DNA of 64,000 nucleotides from contig NZ_MOBK01000001.1 in NCBI RefSeq assembly GCF_003732265.1, positions 620,001-684,000 of the forward strand. The letters are read 5' to 3'. The first letter of the stretch is position 1. Every line of letters starts with the position of its first letter. Positions 1 to 7,474 of this stretch are shown in pieces. Made by a program: the position numbers and the translations under genes. Below the pieces are notes generated by a model that saw only the letters and a list, made by a program, of their open reading frames with translations, made no database searches and was not told the DNA's origin. This DNA comes from Pseudomonas brassicacearum (lineage in GTDB: Bacteria > Pseudomonadota > Gammaproteobacteria > Pseudomonadales > Pseudomonadaceae).

Positions 1-1
1 G

Positions 2-85
2 GTTGCGTCGATTGTTCAAACGGCTCATTACGAGATGGTCTGGAATGGGCAGATCACCAGTGTCAGCAAGATCAGTGAAGCGTGA
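2..85 (+). CDS. C-terminal fragment of an unidentified protein (truncated by window edge)
   Basis: An open frame enters from the left edge and runs 27 codons to a TGA at 83-85. The peptide (…ETAHYEMVW-like composition, ending in SKISEA) has normal residue balance, and the stop is followed by a non-coding stretch that leads into the first conserved leader block. I do not recognise a family from so short a tail. A chance open frame of this length is possible, so this is only a probable gene end. Confidence 0.3.
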   Translation, partial: VASIVQTAHYEMVWNGQITSVSKISEA

Positions 86-114
86 ATGCGTCTAAAACGG
101 GGGCCAGGTGCATC

Positions 115-220
115 ATTGCTGGCATCGATAGTCACCATTGACCCAATGAAGTTCTCATAAAAAATCCTCGGCGTAACATCCGCTCCATACCAACCAATAA
201 ACACCCCGGAGCACACCATC
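115..220 (+). promoter_or_regulatory. Conserved leader block, copy 1
   Basis: About 105 bp directly upstream of the first repeat-protein gene recur almost unchanged at 2009-2113 and 3229-3334. The shared core includes CATCGATAGTCACCAT, then CAATGAAGTTCTC, an A-rich run, and CGGCGTAACATC. It ends with GGAG about 10 bp before ATG, the likely ribosome binding site. The block probably holds promoter and 5' UTR. A TTGACC at 138-143 is not kept in copy 2, so it is not a convincing -35 box. Conservation as strong as in the coding part points to shared regulation or recent duplication. Confidence 0.6.
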
Positions 221-622
221 ATGAAACGCCAAACTATCCTCGCTATCGCTTTCTCGGTTTTCGCAGTTAATGCTTTTGCCGCTACCTCGGCTCAACCTGT
301 GGTCGCTGAAGGCGGCTCGGATCGTTTGATTGAAAGTCGTGTGGCTGAAGGGGGTTCGGATCGTTTGATCGAGAATCGTGTGGCTGCTGATGGCTCTGAC
401 CATCTGATGGAAAACCGCGTAGCCGCTGATGGCTCTGACCATCTAATGGAAAACCGTGTAGCCGCTGATGGCTCTGACCATCTGATGGAAAACCGTGTAG
501 CCGCTGATGGTTCTGACCATCTGATGGAAAACCGCGTAGCCGCTGATGGTTCTGACCATCTGATGGAAAACCGCGTAGCCGAAGGTGGTTCCGACCGTCT
601 GATCGAAAGCCGCGCCGCATAA
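221..622 (+). CDS. Secreted tandem-repeat protein, copy 1 (8 repeats)
   Basis: 133 residues. Residues 1-21 form a Sec signal peptide (MKRQ, hydrophobic core, AFA cleavage site). After residue 27 come eight perfect-length 13-residue units, consensus V-A-[EA]-[GD]-G-S-D-[RH]-L-[IM]-E-[NS]-R, then AA. Units 1, 2 and 8 are of the EGGSDRLIE type; units 3-7 are five identical ADGSDHLMEN units. There is no catalytic motif and no cysteine. From memory, automated annotations call related Pseudomonas proteins 'phage infection protein', with no function I know to be proven. It is probably periplasmic or extracellular. Paralogues lie at 2114 and 3335. The start has GGAG upstream within the conserved leader. 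Confidence 0.85.
   Translation: MKRQTILAIAFSVFAVNAFAATSAQPVVAEGGSDRLIESRVAEGGSDRLIENRVAADGSDHLMENRVAADGSDHLMENRVAADGSDHLMENRVAADGSDHLMENRVAADGSDHLMENRVAEGGSDRLIESRAA
302..613 (+). repeat. 8 x 39-bp in-frame tandem repeat
   Basis: Eight consecutive 39-bp units encode the 13-residue repeats of the copy 1 protein. The five central units differ only at a few silent positions, which fits recent expansion by slippage or unequal crossing-over between the more diverged end units. Confidence 0.9.
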
Positions 623-653
623 ATGCATGGCTTTACCGCGGTACTCAACGAAA

Positions 654-683
654 AGCCCGGCCTAATCAGCCGGGCTTTTTTGT
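654..683 (+). terminator. Rho-independent terminator after repeat protein copy 1
   Basis: GCCCGGC and GCCGGGC form a GC-rich stem around CTAATCA, followed by a T run. The same hairpin design follows copies 2 and 3. It lies about 30 bp past the stop codon. Confidence 0.85.
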
Positions 684-762
684 GAGCTATTTTTAGTGCA
701 CTCGCCACGCGGGCGTTGTACATGTAGCGCTGATAATCATTTGGTCAACTCGGCACACCCGC

Positions 763-1521
763 ATGAACCACACTGAAACGCTCGCCAAAATCCTGCTCGG
801 CCCCTTGCTGCTCATGCAGGGCATTTACACCCGGAAGGTAACGCCCAGGCTGCCGGAAGCCGAGGGCGAACGTCAGGGCAAGGCCGGCAGTGGCGAACAC
901 CTGCGGTTGTTGATTGTCGGCGACAGCGCCGCCGCTGGCGTTGGTGCATCGACTCAGGACGAAGCCCTCAGCGGGCAACTGGTCAGCCAGTTGGCCCATG
1001 ATTACCGGGTGTCCTGGACACTCTGGGCCAGGTCCGGGCTTGATTCGCAAGCGCTGCTGGCGTTGCTCGACGACAACGCTTCACAACCTTTCGATGTGGC
1101 GCTGGTATCTATCGGCGTCAACGATGTCACCAGCACATTGGTGGCTGATGAGTGGGTCGCTCGACAACATCGATTGATTGGCGTGTTGCGCGAAAAGTTT
1201 GCGGTAAAGCAGATTGTGCTGTCCCCGCTTCCACCCATGCACCTGTTTCCCGCGCTGCCACAACCGCTGCGTTGGTACTTGGGGCTCAGGGCCAGCGCTT
1301 TCAACACGCGCCTTGCCGAACTGGCTGAGCGTATTGATCACTGCACGCTGCTGACGACCCGGTTGGCCCCGGTGAACGGCTCGATGGCACGGGATGGCTT
1401 CCATCCGGGTCCTGCGATATACAGTCAGTGGGCGGGTGATGTGGCGGCGGTCATCGGTCAGCGCTTTCGTAAAAATACGCCCCTCGACATTGAACAACCC
1501 ACAATAAAAATACAGGAGTAG
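763..1521 (+). CDS. SGNH/GDSL-family hydrolase
   Basis: 252 residues. The three readable SGNH blocks are present: block I GDSAAAG near residue 53 (nucleophile Ser), block III GVND near 118, and block V DGFHP near 217 (catalytic Asp and His). This is the lysophospholipase/esterase-like family that cleaves ester or thioester bonds by a Ser-His-Asp mechanism; the substrate is not evident. The N-terminus is weakly hydrophobic (ILLGPLLLMQG) and may anchor or export it. It lies three bases from the next gene, so the two are probably co-transcribed. The start has no strong ribosome binding site and could be revised. Confidence 0.85.
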   Translation: MNHTETLAKILLGPLLLMQGIYTRKVTPRLPEAEGERQGKAGSGEHLRLLIVGDSAAAGVGASTQDEALSGQLVSQLAHDYRVSWTLWARSGLDSQALLALLDDNASQPFDVALVSIGVNDVTSTLVADEWVARQHRLIGVLREKFAVKQIVLSPLPPMHLFPALPQPLRWYLGLRASAFNTRLAELAERIDHCTLLTTRLAPVNGSMARDGFHPGPAIYSQWAGDVAAVIGQRFRKNTPLDIEQPTIKIQE

Positions 1522-1524
1522 AAA

Positions 1525-1953
1525 ATGTCTGAACTGAACCTGCATCCCAACGCCGCGGCCTCCTTGCAACAATGGCACGAGATGATTCGCACGGCGGACT
1601 TGAGCGCCCTGCCCGGTCTGCTGGACCCGCAAGCCGTGTTCCACTCGCCGATGGCCCACACGCCTTATCCGGGCGCGGCCGTGGTTTCGATGATTCTCAA
1701 CACCGTGGTCAATGTCTTCGAGGACTTTGCCTACCACCGCGAACTGGCAACGGCAGACGGTTTGAACGTGGTCCTGGAATTCAGCGCCAACGTTGGCGGA
1801 AAACAGTTGAAGGGCATCGACATGATCCGCTTCAACGAAGCCGGGAAAATCGTCGAGTTTGAGGTGATGGTCCGTCCGTTGAGCGGTTTGCAAGCCTTGG
1901 GCGAGCAAATGGGTCAGCGCCTTGGGGCTTATCTGGCGGCCAGTAAAGCCTGA
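1525..1953 (+). CDS. NTF2/SnoaL-like protein
   Basis: 142 residues with the layout of a SnoaL-like NTF2 fold: an N-terminal helix (SLQQWHEMIRTADLSALPGLL), then VFHSP, and alternating beta strands ending with FNEAGKIVEFEVMVRP. Members are small cone-shaped barrels that act as ligand-binding proteins or small enzymes such as isomerases; nothing here fixes the activity. ATG follows the SGNH stop by three bases with CAGGAG just upstream, so the pair is translationally linked. Confidence 0.8.
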   Translation: MSELNLHPNAAASLQQWHEMIRTADLSALPGLLDPQAVFHSPMAHTPYPGAAVVSMILNTVVNVFEDFAYHRELATADGLNVVLEFSANVGGKQLKGIDMIRFNEAGKIVEFEVMVRPLSGLQALGEQMGQRLGAYLAASKA

Positions 1954-1976
1954 TTCTAAACGCCTGAAACTTGTTC

Positions 1977-1998
1977 CGCGCGGTGATATCACCGCGCG
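1977..1998. repeat. Perfect 22-bp palindrome after the NTF2-like gene
   Basis: A fully symmetric inverted repeat centred on GATATC with GC-only outer arms (CGCGCGGT). It lies 23 bp after the NTF2-like stop and just before leader block 2. No T run follows, so it is either a weak or Rho-assisted terminator or a protein-binding palindrome. Confidence 0.6.
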
Positions 1999-2008
1999 CG
2001 ATGACCCA

Positions 2009-2113
2009 TTGCCGACATCGATAGTCACCATCAACTCAATGAAGTTCTCATAAAAAATCCCCGGCGTAACATCAGCTCCATACCCACCCATAAGCACCCC
2101 GGAGCACACCATC
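2009..2113 (+). promoter_or_regulatory. Conserved leader block, copy 2
   Basis: Second copy of the leader block described at 115-220. Differences from copies 1 and 3 are scattered point changes (for example TCAACT instead of TTGACC). The CAATGAAGTTCTCATAAAAA core and the CCGGAGCACACCATC ribosome-binding end are kept. Confidence 0.6.
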
Positions 2114-2476
2114 ATGAAACGCCAAACTATCCTCGCTATCGCTTTCTCAGTTTTCGCAGTTAACGCTTTTGCCGCAACCTCTGCTCAACCTGTGGTCGCT
2201 GAAGGCGGCTCGGATCGTTTGATTGAAAGCCGTGTGGCTGAAGGTGGTTCGGATCGTTTGATCGAGAATCGTGTGGCTGCAGATGGTTCGGATCGTCTGA
2301 TCGAAAACCGCGTAGCCGCTGATGGCTCTGACCGTCTGATCGAAAACCGCGTAGCTGCTGATGGCTCTGACCATCTGATCGAAAACCGTGTCGCTGCTGA
2401 TGGCTACGATCGCCTGATGCAGAACCGCGTTGCCGAAGGTGGTGCTGACCGCTTGATCAAGTATCGCGCTGCATGA
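2114..2476 (+). CDS. Secreted tandem-repeat protein, copy 2 (7 repeats)
   Basis: 120 residues with a signal peptide identical to copies 1 and 3, then seven 13-residue units (nt 2195-2467) and a final AA. This is the most diverged copy: unit 6 has YDRLMQN, and the last unit reads EGGADRLIKYR where the others have EGGSDRLIESR. The architecture (conserved first two units, variable middle, capping last unit) matches the paralogues. Its role is unknown; export is expected. It sits between the SGNH/NTF2 pair and chorismate mutase and carries its own leader and terminator, so it is a single-gene unit. Confidence 0.85.
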   Translation: MKRQTILAIAFSVFAVNAFAATSAQPVVAEGGSDRLIESRVAEGGSDRLIENRVAADGSDRLIENRVAADGSDRLIENRVAADGSDHLIENRVAADGYDRLMQNRVAEGGADRLIKYRAA

Positions 2477-2507
2477 ATGAATAGCCTTCACGCAACATTC
2501 GACAAAA

Positions 2508-2534
2508 AGCCCGGCCTGACCCGCCGGGCTTTTT
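2508..2534 (+). terminator. Rho-independent terminator after repeat protein copy 2
   Basis: AGCCCGGC / GCCGGGCT stem with loop CTGACCC, followed by TTTTT. Same design as the terminators of copies 1 and 3. Confidence 0.85.
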
Positions 2535-2629
2535 CATGCATAAAATAAATCAGCCCTTACTTAAAGCCTCTGCCGCACCTGTGGTACATAAGACCTGATT
2601 GTGAATTCTGCGCTCAATGAGGTTTGCCC

Positions 2630-3202
2630 ATGCTCCATTCGCCACGCCTGCCACAACTGCTGACCTGCGTTCTGTTCGGTTTATTCGCGTGCGGCGCCCA
2701 GGCCGGTACGCCCGCCCCGGCACCCGCCAGCTTGTTGCCGTTGCTGGTGACGATCAACGAGCGCTTGAGCATTGCTGATCTGGTGGCGTTGACCAAATGG
2801 GACAGCGGCAAGCCGATTCAGGATACGGCCCGGGAAAGCCAGGTCATTGACAACGCCAGGAAGATGGCCGTGAGCCGCAAACTGGACCCGGACGAGGTTG
2901 CCGAGCTGACGGCCGCACAGATCGAAGCCAACAAGCTGGTGCAGTACGGCCTGCTGGCTCAATGGCGCGCGGCGGACAAGGCCCCGGACACTCCACGGCC
3001 AGACCTCGTCAATCAAATCAGGCCACGGCTGGATGAGCTGCAGAACCGCTTGCTGCAGCAGTACGCCGACTTCGCGCCCTATCGCAATGACCCCAACTGC
3101 CCGGACTGGCTAGGGACCGAGCGAGCCAGCCTGATCAAGGATCAACTGCATGGCCAGGCGCTGATTCGCGCTACCGGGGAGCTGTGTGTCGTGGCTCAAT
3201 GA
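2630..3202 (+). CDS. Periplasmic chorismate mutase, AroQ gamma type
   Basis: 190 residues. A cleavable signal peptide (LLTCVLFGLFACGAQA) is followed by an all-helical AroQ fold. Helix 1 carries INERLSIADLVALTKW, then PIQDTARESQVIDNARKMA and the long AAQIEANKLVQYGLLAQWR helix, the pattern of secreted gamma-class chorismate mutases that convert chorismate to prephenate outside the cytoplasm. The C-terminal half has the cysteine pair usual in this class (DPNCPDW and GELCVV). ATG at 2630 is preferred over an in-frame TTG six bases upstream because TGAGG lies 7 bp before it. The gene sits alone between two repeat-protein units. Confidence 0.88.
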   Translation: MLHSPRLPQLLTCVLFGLFACGAQAGTPAPAPASLLPLLVTINERLSIADLVALTKWDSGKPIQDTARESQVIDNARKMAVSRKLDPDEVAELTAAQIEANKLVQYGLLAQWRAADKAPDTPRPDLVNQIRPRLDELQNRLLQQYADFAPYRNDPNCPDWLGTERASLIKDQLHGQALIRATGELCVVAQ

Positions 3203-3228
3203 CCCGGTATTGCCCGGGTTGCTGCAAC

Positions 3229-3334
3229 CATTGCCGGCATCGATAGTCACCATTGACCCAATGAAGTTCTCTTAAAAAATCCACGGCGTAACATCAGCTC
3301 CATACCAACCAATAAACACCCGGAGCACACCATC
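3229..3334 (+). promoter_or_regulatory. Conserved leader block, copy 3
   Basis: Third copy of the leader block. It is nearly identical to copy 1, with one base less in the CCCGGAG region. It starts right after the chorismate mutase gene and a short ACCCGGT…GCCCGGGT hairpin at 3201-3220. Confidence 0.6.
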
Positions 3335-3697
3335 ATGAAACGCCAAACTATCCTCGCTATCGCTTTCTCGGTCTTTGCAGTTAACGCTTTTGCCGCAACC
3401 TCTGCTCAACCTGTGGTCGCTGAAGGCGGCTCGGATCGTCTGATTGAAAGCCGTGTGGCTGAAGGTGGTTCGGATCGTTTGATCGAAAATCGTGTTGCCG
3501 CTGATGGTTCCGACCGTCTGATCGAAAACCGCGTAGCCGCTGATGGTTCGGATCGTCTGATCGAAAACCGCGTAGCCGCTGATGGCTCGGATCGTCTGAT
3601 CGAAAACCGCGTAGCCGCCGATGGTTCCGACCGTCTGATGCAGAACCGTGTTGCCGAAGGTGGTTCCGACCGTCTGATCGAGAGCCGCGCTGCATAA
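3335..3697 (+). CDS. Secreted tandem-repeat protein, copy 3 (7 repeats)
   Basis: 120 residues with the same signal peptide as copies 1 and 2, then seven 13-residue units (nt 3416-3688) and AA. Units run EGGSDRLIES, EGGSDRLIEN, three identical ADGSDRLIEN units, ADGSDRLMQN and EGGSDRLIES. It is the cleanest copy: every unit keeps GSD-R-L-[IM]. The charged, periodic sequence suggests a beta-helical or extended repeat structure, but that is inference. It is transcribed alone between leader block 3 and a hairpin shared with rcnA. Confidence 0.85.
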   Translation: MKRQTILAIAFSVFAVNAFAATSAQPVVAEGGSDRLIESRVAEGGSDRLIENRVAADGSDRLIENRVAADGSDRLIENRVAADGSDRLIENRVAADGSDRLMQNRVAEGGSDRLIESRAA

Positions 3698-3726
3698 ATG
3701 CGGGGTTCTACCGCAATACTCAATGA

Positions 3727-3757
3727 AAAGCCCGGCCTAATCAGCCGGGCTTTTTTG
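3727..3757. terminator. Bidirectional terminator between repeat protein copy 3 and rcnA
   Basis: AAAAGCCCGGC and GCCGGGCTTTTTT arms. The hairpin has a T run on both strands and sits between two convergent genes, so it can end both transcripts. Confidence 0.85.
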
Positions 3758-3777
3758 TGCACGCGATTCAAAGCGTC

Positions 3778-4914
3778 TTAAGCATTCAACCCGATCCAGC
3801 CATGAATGCCGACGTACAAGCCCACAGCAATAATCAACGCACTAGACAGATAAGGTGCCCGACGTGCCACCGCCCCCAACCACGGCCAGCGGTTGCTGGC
3901 TTGCCGCGCGCCAATGGCCGCCGCCGCGCCGACCGATACCAGCGTAATCGCCAAACCGATACTGAAGCACAGGACAAGCATGCCGCCCAAGGCGATTTCC
4001 TTGACCTGAAGGCAGAGCAGCAAGACGGTGATCGCCGCCGGACAAGGAATCAACCCTCCCGTCAAACCGAACACGATGATCTGGCCGGTGGTCACTTCAC
4101 GGTTGGTGAAACGCTTGCGGATGTCATTGGCGTGGGCACGTTCATGCGCATCCTGATAACCGTCAATCGACAACTCCAGGCCCTGCAGATCCGCGTGCGA
4201 ATGCCCGTGGTCATGCTCCGAGTATTCCAGGTCGTAGTCATGCGAATGACCGGCATGCCCAAGACTCAGGCGAGCGCTGAATTCGTGGGGTTCGGGAATA
4301 TCGGCCGTCGATTGCAGAAAACCTTCCTGCTCGACAAACGAGAACGCCTGGGTGCTGCCGTCAGGACGCGTGGTCAACACGCGGACATCCGCAGCACCCC
4401 AGGCTTGCCCGCTCAACGCTTTCAGGCGCCAGTGCGGCGGCATGCCGGTTTCGAAAATAGACAGTTCGACGCGGCCATGACCGGTATCGATTCGCTGGGT
4501 TTCGTCGTGGTGAGCGTGATCATGTTCGCCGTGGTGGTGGTCTTCACCTTGCTCGAACTTGAACATCTGCTCGCCACGCCAGGTACGCCATAGCATCCAG
4601 AGTGCGATCAAAATAATCAGCACCGCGGACGCGAGCTGGAAATACGGCTCCGTGGTTTGCGCATCCAGCCCGTTGCCCAGGTACATGCCACCGATAGCCA
4701 CCAGCCACACCACCGCCGTGTGCGACAGCGTTGCGGCCAGGCCCAGCAACACCGCTTGTTTGACCGAGCCACGAATGGCCACGATAAACGCCGCCATCAT
4801 GGTTTTTGAGTGCCCGGGCTCAAGCCCGTGCAAGGCACCCAGCAGTATCGCGCTAGGGAAATAGAGCCACGCGTGGGCGCCACCCTGTTGCAGCAGTTCT
4901 GCGAAATTGGGCAT
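3778..4914 (-). CDS. rcnA: Nickel/cobalt efflux permease RcnA (NicO family)
   Basis: 378 residues. N-terminal helices carry the NicO motif HGLEPGHSKTMM (about residues 29-40). There is a long cytoplasmic or periplasmic loop with two histidine-rich stretches (HHHGEHDHAHHDE and HDHGHSH), then GLIPCPAAI and a C-terminal helix bundle. Family members expel Ni(II) and Co(II) across the inner membrane; the His loop is the expected metal-handling segment. It is 378 residues against about 270 for E. coli RcnA, the extra length being the loop. The gene follows rcnR by 8 bp on the same strand, so the two form an operon, unlike the divergent E. coli arrangement. Confidence 0.92.
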   Translation of the reverse strand: MPNFAELLQQGGAHAWLYFPSAILLGALHGLEPGHSKTMMAAFIVAIRGSVKQAVLLGLAATLSHTAVVWLVAIGGMYLGNGLDAQTTEPYFQLASAVLIILIALWMLWRTWRGEQMFKFEQGEDHHHGEHDHAHHDETQRIDTGHGRVELSIFETGMPPHWRLKALSGQAWGAADVRVLTTRPDGSTQAFSFVEQEGFLQSTADIPEPHEFSARLSLGHAGHSHDYDLEYSEHDHGHSHADLQGLELSIDGYQDAHERAHANDIRKRFTNREVTTGQIIVFGLTGGLIPCPAAITVLLLCLQVKEIALGGMLVLCFSIGLAITLVSVGAAAAIGARQASNRWPWLGAVARRAPYLSSALIIAVGLYVGIHGWIGLNA

Positions 4915-4922
4915 GACAGGAC

Positions 4923-5198
4923 CTATTTTGAGTAGCGGCGGATGGCTTCGAGCAGTTCTTCGACACCCTTGGCCCGTTCCTCATCGCTGAGCTCCGGGTT
5001 GGCAACGTGGGCGTGGGCGTGGGCCTCGATGATTTCATCCATCAAACCGTTCATTGCGCCGCGGGTGGCCGCAGCAAGATGCAGGGTCTTGCCACAATCG
5101 GCACCCGATTCCAGCGCGCGTTCTATCGCCTGGACCTGCCCGGCGATGCGTCTTACCCGTTTTAACAGATCGTCTTTTTGCTCGTGAGTGTGCGACAT
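4923..5198 (-). CDS. rcnR: Nickel/cobalt-responsive repressor RcnR (CsoR/RcnR/FrmR family)
   Basis: 91 residues, all-helical. The RcnR metal ligands are all at their E. coli positions: His3, Cys35, His60 and His64. CsoR and FrmR members lack this exact set, so nickel/cobalt sensing is well supported. RcnR tetramers bind a G-tract operator and release it on metal binding, turning on the exporter. Here it is the first gene of rcnRA, so it probably represses itself and rcnA together. A C7 run flanked by TA lies just upstream of its start. Confidence 0.93.
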   Translation of the reverse strand: MSHTHEQKDDLLKRVRRIAGQVQAIERALESGADCGKTLHLAAATRGAMNGLMDEIIEAHAHAHVANPELSDEERAKGVEELLEAIRRYSK

Positions 5199-5201
5199 AC
5201 C

Positions 5202-5214
5202 ATACCCCCCCTAC
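5202..5214 (-). promoter_or_regulatory. Probable RcnR operator overlapping the rcnR ribosome binding site
   Basis: On the minus strand the site reads GTAGGGGGGGTAT, a G tract flanked by TA-type steps as in RcnR/CsoR-type operators. The same G run lies 6 bp before the rcnR ATG and is the only Shine-Dalgarno candidate. A TATAGG just upstream could be the -10. Binding here would block initiation or clearance of the rcnRA transcript. The assignment rests on motif resemblance only. Confidence 0.5.
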
Positions 5215-5312
5215 CTATACAGGCGAGCATGATCACCTGCCATCGGGAGATATACAATCCCCCAAGCGCAGGCAGTCATGTCAGCTAGAAAGAAATGGGG
5301 GAGTCGTGGTCG

Positions 5313-6239
5313 CTAGTCGTAGAACGGCTCAACCGACACCCGACTGCCGACAAAGAAACTATCGGCCACCAATCGCAGCGGCTGGAGGTCCAGGTCACTG
5401 GCCTTGTCGCCAATCAGCTGCTGGAAATGCCGATACACCGCCGCGTATTCGCCCTCCTCCGATACGGCCTGGCGCACGCCGTCAATGCTCAACAAGGCGC
5501 CGCCGTTGTCCAGTCGCAGGAGGCCTTCGGCGCAACGAATCTCGATGCTCCAGAGTTCGTCATGACCGTGGTCGAAATCGAATTCCGCGCGGACATCAAG
5601 GTGACGTGCATCAGACATTTTGATCGACGCGGCAATCGGCGATTGGCAGTTGTCGGGGACGCGCAGTTCGGCAGATTCGACAAACAGCGGCAGCGCCAGC
5701 AGGTGGGTGACAATCGACAAGGCATTGATGCCGGGATCGAACACGCCGAGGCCACCGGGCTGCCAGATCCACGCCTGGCCGGGGTGCCACTTGCGCACAT
5801 CTTCCTTCCAGTCGATCTGCACGCTTTGCAGGGTGCGGGTGGCCAGCCAGTCGCGGGCGGCTTCGATGCCGGGCGCATAGCGTGAGTGCCAGGCGAACAA
5901 GCCGCTGACGCCCTGCTCTGCGGCCTGACTGACCAATGCCATCGCTTCACCTAACGTCGCGCACGGCGGTTTTTCGACCAGCACGTGTTTGCCGGCGGCC
6001 AGCGCTTGTTGCACCAGTGCGAATCGACCTTGCGGCGGTGTGCAAAACGCAATCGCATCGACGTGCGGGCCCTTGGCGAGCAGCTCGCTCAGGGACTGAA
6101 AATTCTCTACCCCGGCGCAGGGCTGACCTTGCGTGGCGACAGACACCAACTGGAACGCGGGGTTGGCGTTGATAGCGGGAACGTGTTGATCCTGGGCAAT
6201 CTTGCCGTAGCCCACCAGGCCGAGACGAATCGGTTGCAT
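5313..6239 (-). CDS. gal: D-galactose 1-dehydrogenase (Gfo/Idh/MocA family)
   Basis: 308 residues. The N-terminal Rossmann fold has GLVGYGKIA (residues 6-14), then the family motif EKPPCAT, and a C-terminal Gfo/Idh/MocA alpha/beta domain. The start (MQPIRLGLVGYGKIAQDQ) agrees with P. fluorescens galactose dehydrogenase as I recall it; that enzyme oxidises D-galactose to galactonolactone with NAD(P). ATG at 6239 is chosen over an extension of 28 residues because AGGAG precedes it and the Rossmann strand begins at once. It diverges from an AraC regulator, which may control it. Substrate assignment is by remembered similarity. Confidence 0.82.
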   Translation of the reverse strand: MQPIRLGLVGYGKIAQDQHVPAINANPAFQLVSVATQGQPCAGVENFQSLSELLAKGPHVDAIAFCTPPQGRFALVQQALAAGKHVLVEKPPCATLGEAMALVSQAAEQGVSGLFAWHSRYAPGIEAARDWLATRTLQSVQIDWKEDVRKWHPGQAWIWQPGGLGVFDPGINALSIVTHLLALPLFVESAELRVPDNCQSPIAASIKMSDARHLDVRAEFDFDHGHDELWSIEIRCAEGLLRLDNGGALLSIDGVRQAVSEEGEYAAVYRHFQQLIGDKASDLDLQPLRLVADSFFVGSRVSVEPFYD

Positions 6240-6321
6240 CAATGACTCCTGTTTTTTTTGTCTTGTCATGGAACGCGAAGCGGCAAGATTACGTTTGTCT
6301 AGCGTGGAAGTCATTGATGAC

Positions 6322-7425
6322 ATGCTGATGCCCCCGCCGTCACAATCCTGTCACTCCCGCCTGCTAACGTCTGCGCGCTCCCCGCCTACCCCAATCGCCC
6401 CTGTACCCAAGTTCCCCCGACCCAAGGTGCCACTCAAGGTGTTCTCAGCCCCGACACGCCAACAAATCATCCTCAGGTCCGATGGCATGCGCTGCGATGA
6501 CTTTGGCGCGTTGTTCTCGACGATGTTCGGCAACCGCTATTCCGACACGCCGCCCCCGCCGTCAAACATCATCATCGGCGGGGTCTACGGCCGGCATGAA
6601 GGCGTGAGTTTCCGCAGGATGCATTACCGCGGCGACTTCACGGTCGTGTTTCCCGACCCCCATGACGAAATCACTTTTGTCATTCCTACTGCCGGCAAGA
6701 TCGTGTTCAATCACGCGACCGAGTCGGTCGGCGTCACCCACGTTGGCCTGGCGATTGATAAAGCCGACATTCGCTCGATGCGTTTTCTCGATAATCATGC
6801 CCAGCATGGGATGTCGATCAGGCGCGCCCATCTCACCGAACGACTGTCGACGCTGCTGGACAAGCCGATCCTGGAAAAGCTGCACTTCGAGCCGACGGTC
6901 GATCTGAATGTCCCGGCGTTCCAGGGCATCAAGGCATTGATCGATCTGGCGACGGGCACTGAGTTCGATCAACTGATCAATGCCGGTACGCTGATGCCTT
7001 CGCGTCTTCGCGAAATGCTGATCGACACGGTGCTGGAGGCCTGGCCGCACAACTTCACCGAAGCCTTGCGACGCCCTGCCCCGTTGATCGCGCCACGGCA
7101 TGTGAAGCTGGCGGTCGAGTACATTCAGGCGCATCCCGAGCACATGGTCAGCGGCACGGATCTGGCTCGGCTGAGCAACGTCAGCCAGCGTGCCTTGCAG
7201 GAAGGTTTTCGACGGTTCGTGGGTCTTTCGATCGTTGACTATCAACGGCAGGTGCGTCTGAAACGGGCTTACGATGCGCTGGCGCAGGATGTCCCGACGT
7301 CCGTGACCGAAGTGGCCTTGCGATTTGGCTTCAGCAATATCGGGAGGTTTTGCCAGTATTTCCAGAATGCCTATGGCGTCAGTCCCGCTGAGGTGAAATC
7401 GGGGCGCAAGCGAATCCGGCGCTAA
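6322..7425 (+). CDS. AraC-family transcriptional regulator
   Basis: About 367 residues. A cupin-like effector domain spans the first two thirds. The C-terminal ~100 residues form the double helix-turn-helix of AraC/XylS proteins (SGTDLARLSNVSQRALQEGFRRF, then VTEVALRFGFSNIGRFCQYF and GVSPAEV). It diverges from the galactose dehydrogenase gene, so control of galactose use is a reasonable guess. The start is uncertain: ATG 6268 has no ribosome binding site, ATG 6322 has GGAAG 11 bp upstream, and the first ~50 residues are proline-rich and poorly conserved-looking. Confidence 0.82.
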   Translation: MLMPPPSQSCHSRLLTSARSPPTPIAPVPKFPRPKVPLKVFSAPTRQQIILRSDGMRCDDFGALFSTMFGNRYSDTPPPPSNIIIGGVYGRHEGVSFRRMHYRGDFTVVFPDPHDEITFVIPTAGKIVFNHATESVGVTHVGLAIDKADIRSMRFLDNHAQHGMSIRRAHLTERLSTLLDKPILEKLHFEPTVDLNVPAFQGIKALIDLATGTEFDQLINAGTLMPSRLREMLIDTVLEAWPHNFTEALRRPAPLIAPRHVKLAVEYIQAHPEHMVSGTDLARLSNVSQRALQEGFRRFVGLSIVDYQRQVRLKRAYDALAQDVPTSVTEVALRFGFSNIGRFCQYFQNAYGVSPAEVKSGRKRIRR

Positions 7426-7454
7426 TGGCGAGGGAGCCTGCTCCCTCACCACAA
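7426..7454. repeat. Short REP-type palindrome
   Basis: TGGCGAGGGAGC / GCTCCCTCACCA inverted repeat between the convergent AraC and autotransporter genes. It belongs to the GTGGCGAGGGAG REP class also seen at 41587 and 57831. Confidence 0.65.
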
Positions 7455-7474
7455 GTGTCCATGTGCCTTCTGGA

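Noticed and set aside
302..3688. 39-bp direct repeats that resemble a CRISPR array
   Set aside because: Units are contiguous without unique spacers and translate in frame as 13-residue protein repeats behind a signal peptide.
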